Source of the DNA: Rhizorhabdus sp.
GTDB taxonomy: Bacteria > Pseudomonadota > Alphaproteobacteria > Sphingomonadales > Sphingomonadaceae
Assembly: GCA_004297635.1 (NCBI GenBank)
Contig: SCUQ01000358.1
Span: 1-8,687, forward strand
Length of the DNA stretch: 8,687 nucleotides
Direction of reading: 5' to 3'
Part shown: in pieces, positions 5,501 through 8,687 of the stretch
Numbering within the stretch: position 1 is the first letter of the stretch
How the letters are laid out: every line of letters begins with the position of its first letter
Notes under the pieces: model-generated
Seen by the model: only the letters and a program-made list of their open reading frames with translations
Told to the model about the DNA's origin: nothing
Databases searched by the model: none
Position numbers and translations under genes: made by a program

Positions 5501-6465
5501 CCGCGACCGCACCCCATATCCCCGTCCTGCTCGACGAGGTGATCGCCGGCCTCGATCCGAAGGCTGGCGAAACCCATGTCGACGGCACTTTCGGCGCGGG
5601 CGGCTATACCCGCGCGCTGCTCGATACGGGCGCGCGCGTCTATGCGTTCGACCGCGATCCCGACGCCATCGCCGAGGGCCGGGCCTTCGCGGAAGAGCAA
5701 GGCGGCCGGCTGATCCTGGTGCCGGAGCGTTTCTCGCGTCTCGCCGAGGCGCTGGCCGAGCGGGGCGTCGATCAGGTCGACGGCGTCACCCTCGACATCG
5801 GCGTTTCGTCGATGCAGCTCGACCGTGCGGAGCGCGGCTTCTCCTTCCAGGCCGATGGGCCGCTCGACATGCGGATGGACCAGGCCGGCATGAGCGCGGC
5901 CGACTTCGTCAACGAGGCCGACGAAGAAGAAATCGCCGACGTCCTCCACGATCTGGGCGAGGAGCCGCGGGCACGTCGCGTCGCACGCGCGATCGTGCAT
6001 GCCCGGCCGATCACCCGCACCGCCCAGCTCGCCGACGTGGTCCGCCGCGCGCTCGGACACAAGCCACACGAGAAGAAGGATCCGGCGACCCGCACCTTCC
6101 AGGCGATCCGCATCCACCTGAACGCCGAGCTCGACGAGCTGGAACAGGGGCTTGCGGCCGCCGAACGGGTGCTCCGGCCCGGCGGCCGGCTCGCGGTCGT
6201 ATCCTTCCATTCGATCGAGGATCGGATCGTCAAGCGCTTCCTGCGCGAGCGCAGCGGCGCGACGCCGGCCGGTTCGCGCCACCTTCCCGATATACGCGGC
6301 GCCGGGCCGCGTCCCAGCTTCGAGGCGGTCGCCAAGCCCGTGCGCGCCGGAGAAGCCGAGATCGCCCGCAACCCCCGCTCCCGATCGGCCACGCTGCGCG
6401 TCGCCCACCGCACCGAAGCTTCCCCTTGGGGCGCCGGCCCGAGAAAAGAAGGACGTCAGGGATGA
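5497..6465 (+). CDS. rsmH: 16S rRNA (cytosine(1402)-N(4))-methyltransferase RsmH (MraW)
   Basis: The 322-residue product is a full-length RsmH, which uses S-adenosylmethionine to methylate N4 of C1402 in the 16S rRNA decoding centre. Visible landmarks are the N-terminal [11 protein letters not shown] (6-16), the SAM-binding loop [10 protein letters not shown] (29-38), FDRDP (51-55), [11 protein letters not shown] (99-109), [15 protein letters not shown] with the following helical insert domain, [14 protein letters not shown] and [13 protein letters not shown]. The Arg/Lys-rich C-terminal tail is typical. It starts inside the mraZ stop (ATGA) and ends in another ATGA shared with ftsL, so its translation is probably coupled to both neighbours. 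rsmH is the usual second gene of the dcw cluster. Confidence 0.96.
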   Translation: MTATAPHIPVLLDEVIAGLDPKAGETHVDGTFGAGGYTRALLDTGARVYAFDRDPDAIAEGRAFAEEQGGRLILVPERFSRLAEALAERGVDQVDGVTLDIGVSSMQLDRAERGFSFQADGPLDMRMDQAGMSAADFVNEADEEEIADVLHDLGEEPRARRVARAIVHARPITRTAQLADVVRRALGHKPHEKKDPATRTFQAIRIHLNAELDELEQGLAAAERVLRPGGRLAVVSFHSIEDRIVKRFLRERSGATPAGSRHLPDIRGAGPRPSFEAVAKPVRAGEAEIARNPRSRSATLRVAHRTEASPWGAGPRKEGRQG

Positions 6466-7088
6466 TCACGACCCGCTTCAAGGAGGTGGTCTGGACTGGT
6501 GGCATCTGTGCCGCCGCCCTCACCTTCTACATGATTTCCCAGACCGTGGCGGCCAAGCGCGCCGAGCTGGCCGGGGTCGAGCGCCGGATTGCCTCGACCC
6601 AGCAGGAGATCCGTCAGCTCCGCACCGAGATCGACACGCGCGGCGGCCTCGCGCAGATCGAGAAGTGGAACCAGAATGTCTATGGGCTGCAGGCGCCCGG
6701 TGCCGAACAGTTCGCGATGAGCTCGGTGCGGCTGGTGGCCCTGACCCAGCCGCAGCCCTCGGCCAATCCGCTGCCGCTCGATCCGGCGATCGTCGCCAGC
6801 CATGGCGCGGTCAACAAGGTCAGCTTCGACCGGATCGAGGACAGCGGCACCGATGCGCCTACAACGCGCACCGCGCCGTCCGCTCCCGCCGCGCCCGCCA
6901 TCAGCCAGCCAGCACTGCGCCAGGCCAATTATGTCCAGCCCAAGGCTTCGGCGCTGGCGCCCCAGACCGTCTCACCGGTACATGAGGCGGCGATGCGAAA
7001 GCCGGTGAAGCTGACCCGTCTCGACGACAGCTTCCTCGAAGGCCTCGGCGATGAAGGATCGGCCCGCGCCCGCAAAGGCAAGCCATGA
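6462..7088 (+). CDS. ftsL: Cell division protein FtsL with a long periplasmic tail
   Basis: The 208-residue product has a short cytoplasmic N-terminus, one membrane segment (about residues 9-27), a coiled-coil region (about 28-65, [18 protein letters not shown]) and a following [18 protein letters not shown] block, as in alphaproteobacterial FtsL. With FtsB and FtsQ it bridges early divisome proteins to the FtsWI synthase. Residues 95-208 are a Pro/Ala-rich extension, far beyond the 121 residues of E. coli FtsL. The ATG at 6462 is preferred over an in-frame ATG at 6426 inside rsmH: AAGGA (6449-6453) sits 8 nt ahead of it, and it forms an ATGA overlap with the rsmH stop. Position between rsmH and ftsI confirms the identity of this poorly conserved protein. 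Confidence 0.9.
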   Translation: MITTRFKEVVWTGGICAAALTFYMISQTVAAKRAELAGVERRIASTQQEIRQLRTEIDTRGGLAQIEKWNQNVYGLQAPGAEQFAMSSVRLVALTQPQPSANPLPLDPAIVASHGAVNKVSFDRIEDSGTDAPTTRTAPSAPAAPAISQPALRQANYVQPKASALAPQTVSPVHEAAMRKPVKLTRLDDSFLEGLGDEGSARARKGKP

Positions 7089-8687
7089 ACGCGCCCGCCG
7101 CAGGGCTCGCCCTGCCGCGCGACCGCGCCATCGCGAAGATCAATGACCGTGTTGCCATCGCCCATTACCGGCTGATGATCCTGATGCTGCTGTTCGGCCT
7201 GATGGTCGGCGTGATCGGCGTCCGCCTGCTCTACCTCGCCCTGTTCAACGCGCCCGATCGCAGCCCCCGGGTCTCGGGGATCGTGCCCCGCGCCGACATC
7301 ACCGATCGCAACGGCATCGTCCTGGCCGGCAACATCAAGGGCATCAGCCTCGCCATCCGCCCGCCCCGCATCATCGGCGACCGGGAGCGGCTGGCGGTAG
7401 AGCTGGCGCGCCTCTTCCCGGCCCGGCCGGTCGACTATTATCGCCGCATCCTGAGCGGCAAGCGCAAGTTCGTCTATCTCGAGCGCGGCGCCACCCCCGC
7501 CAAGATCCACGCCGTCCGCCTGCTCGGCGAACCGGCGATCGAGGAGGTGCCAGAGCCCAAGCGCTTCTACCCGCAAGGCACGATGGCCAGCCAGGCGATC
7601 GGCTATATGGATATCGGCGGCGTGCCGGTGAGCGGCATGGAAGCCTATCTCGACAAGCGCCTGACCAGCGCCGCCAATGGCGGCAAGCCGGTCGCCCTGT
7701 CGATCGACAGCCGCGTCCAGGCGGCGATGGAAAGCGCGCTCGCCGCCCAGGTGGTCAAGCACAGCGCGGTCGGCGGCGCCGGCATCGTCCTGGATGTCCA
7801 CACCGGCGAGATACTGGCGATGGCGTCGCTCCCGGTCTTCAACTCGAACGCGCCGGGCCTCGTCCCCGTGGGCACCGATCCGCTGCGCCCCGACGCACGC
7901 TACAACCGTGCGATCAGCTCGGTCTATGAGCTCGGCTCGACCTTCAAGATGATCACCTTCGCCAATGCGATCGAAAATGGCGTGATCACCGATTTCGGCA
8001 AGCGCTACGACGCGACCGCGCCGCTGCAGGTCGGCCGCTTCAAGATCAAGGACGACCATCCCGAGAACCGCTGGATGTCGATCCCCGACATCATGATCCA
8101 TTCGAGCAACATCGGCACCGCGCGGATCGCCGACGAGATCGGCGAGGCACGCACTGCAGCCTTCTTCCGCAAGCTCGGCTTCGACCGGCCGGTGGACCTC
8201 GAGCTGGGCGCGCGCGGCAAGCCGCTATGGCCGGGTTTCTGGGCGCGCACCACGGTGATGACCACCGCCTATGGCCATGGCATCGCGGTCAGCCAGCTCC
8301 ATCTCGCCAACGCCTATGCCGCGCTGATCAATGGCGGCATCCTGCGCCCCGCGACGATGCTCAAGCGTGCTCCGGGCGACGTCCCGTCGGGCCAGCGCGT
8401 CATATCCGAGGCGACCAGCCACCGTATCCGCCAGCTGATGCGGCTGGTCGTGACCCATGGCACCGGCAAGACCGGCAACGTCCCCGGCCTGCGCATCGGC
8501 GGCAAGACCGGCACCGCGGAGAAAAATCTCAACGGCCGCTATATCCACAACAGCCTCGTCACCACCTTCGCCGGCGCCTTCCCGATGGACGCGCCCCGCT
8601 ATGTCGTGATCGTGACGATGGACGAGCCGCAGGGCATCAAGGAAACCTACGGCTTCCGCACCGCCGCCTGGACGGCGCTCCCCGCCG
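7085..8687 (+). CDS. ftsI: Septal peptidoglycan transpeptidase FtsI (PBP3), 3'-truncated by the window edge
   Basis: The frame opens at ATG 7085, overlaps the ftsL stop (ATGA) and has AAAGG at 7074-7078. It stays open to the right edge, giving 534 residues. One membrane segment (about 30-54, LMILMLLFGLMVGVIGVRLL) follows a 29-residue cytoplasmic N-terminus. The PBP dimerisation domain begins with RADITDRNGIVLAGN (69-83). The transpeptidase domain carries all three active-site motifs: S285-T-F-K288 in YELGSTFK, S340-S-N342 in IHSSNIG and K474-T-G476 in IGGKTGTAEK. It cross-links septal peptidoglycan together with FtsW and is the target of division-specific beta-lactams. The residue before the catalytic GSTFK is Leu instead of the Pro of the common EPGSTFK. 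I expect only a few tens of residues to be missing, and the dcw cluster (murE, murF and so on) to continue beyond. Confidence 0.96.
   Translation, partial: MNAPAAGLALPRDRAIAKINDRVAIAHYRLMILMLLFGLMVGVIGVRLLYLALFNAPDRSPRVSGIVPRADITDRNGIVLAGNIKGISLAIRPPRIIGDRERLAVELARLFPARPVDYYRRILSGKRKFVYLERGATPAKIHAVRLLGEPAIEEVPEPKRFYPQGTMASQAIGYMDIGGVPVSGMEAYLDKRLTSAANGGKPVALSIDSRVQAAMESALAAQVVKHSAVGGAGIVLDVHTGEILAMASLPVFNSNAPGLVPVGTDPLRPDARYNRAISSVYELGSTFKMITFANAIENGVITDFGKRYDATAPLQVGRFKIKDDHPENRWMSIPDIMIHSSNIGTARIADEIGEARTAAFFRKLGFDRPVDLELGARGKPLWPGFWARTTVMTTAYGHGIAVSQLHLANAYAALINGGILRPATMLKRAPGDVPSGQRVISEATSHRIRQLMRLVVTHGTGKTGNVPGLRIGGKTGTAEKNLNGRYIHNSLVTTFAGAFPMDAPRYVVIVTMDEPQGIKETYGFRTAAWTALPA

Noticed and set aside
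4136..5512. 458-codon open frame on the minus strand across the dcw upstream region
   Set aside because: It is antisense to mraZ and the small membrane-protein gene, and runs through the regulatory arrays. The translation shows no domain, and its start overlaps the mraZ-rsmH junction.
5206..6408. 400-codon minus-strand frame
   Set aside because: It is antisense to mraZ and rsmH, whose sense products match known families along their full length.
6426..6461. Earlier ATG for ftsL, inside rsmH
   Set aside because: The ATG at 6462 has a well-placed AAGGA and the same ATGA overlap as the other cluster junctions. The 12-residue basic extension is not needed.
7913..7948. Leu for Pro before the FtsI catalytic GSTFK as a sign of an inactive enzyme
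   Set aside because: The serine, lysine, SxN and KTG motifs are all intact. This position is not catalytic, and to my knowledge it varies among alphaproteobacterial FtsI proteins.
6929..8101. 390-codon minus-strand frame opposite ftsI
   Set aside because: The composition (Asp, Ala, Gly, Arg and His-rich) is typical of the antisense of a GC-rich gene, while the sense strand carries all three penicillin-binding-protein motifs.

Overview
The window reads as ordinary chromosomal DNA from a GC-rich alphaproteobacterium, most likely a sphingomonad (Sphingomonas or a close relative). This is inferred from base composition, the mraZ-rsmH-ftsL-ftsI order, the long proline/alanine-rich FtsL and the alphaproteobacterial type of cysteine synthase; no rRNA or other decisive marker is present. 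I see no mobile element, CRISPR array, tRNA, rRNA or phage gene, and no clear sign of horizontal transfer.

Left part (1-2600): the 3' portion of an SLC13/DASS-type anion permease with two central RCK_C (TrkA-C) domains is followed after 19 nt by a YbaK/EbsC-family aminoacyl-tRNA deacylase on the same strand. A small lipoprotein gene on the minus strand converges on this pair. The convergence zone holds a hairpin across the ybaK-like stop codon and a clear minus-strand intrinsic terminator.

Middle part (2598-4541): a DNA-deoxyinosine (hypoxanthine) glycosylase gene on the minus strand is divergent from a cysteine synthase gene on the plus strand, with 76 nt between them. After the cysteine synthase comes a short membrane-anchored protein of unknown function.

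Right part (4542-8687): a 434-nt intergenic region leads into the division/cell-wall (dcw) cluster mraZ-rsmH-ftsL-ftsI; ftsI runs off the right edge. Every junction inside the cluster is a 4-nt ATGA overlap, so the genes are almost certainly co-transcribed and translationally coupled. MraZ is the operon's DNA-binding regulator, RsmH methylates 16S rRNA, FtsL is a divisome scaffold and FtsI is the septal transpeptidase.

The most interesting non-coding signal is in the dcw upstream region. Two helically phased arrays of TCCCA (TGGGA on the minus strand) at exact 10-bp steps match the known MraZ-box design. Between them lies a perfect consensus DnaA box, TTATCCACA. Two short hairpins sit in the presumed mraZ leader. 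This suggests autoregulation by MraZ at two sites and a possible link to replication initiation through DnaA. I found no evidence for a wholly new system.
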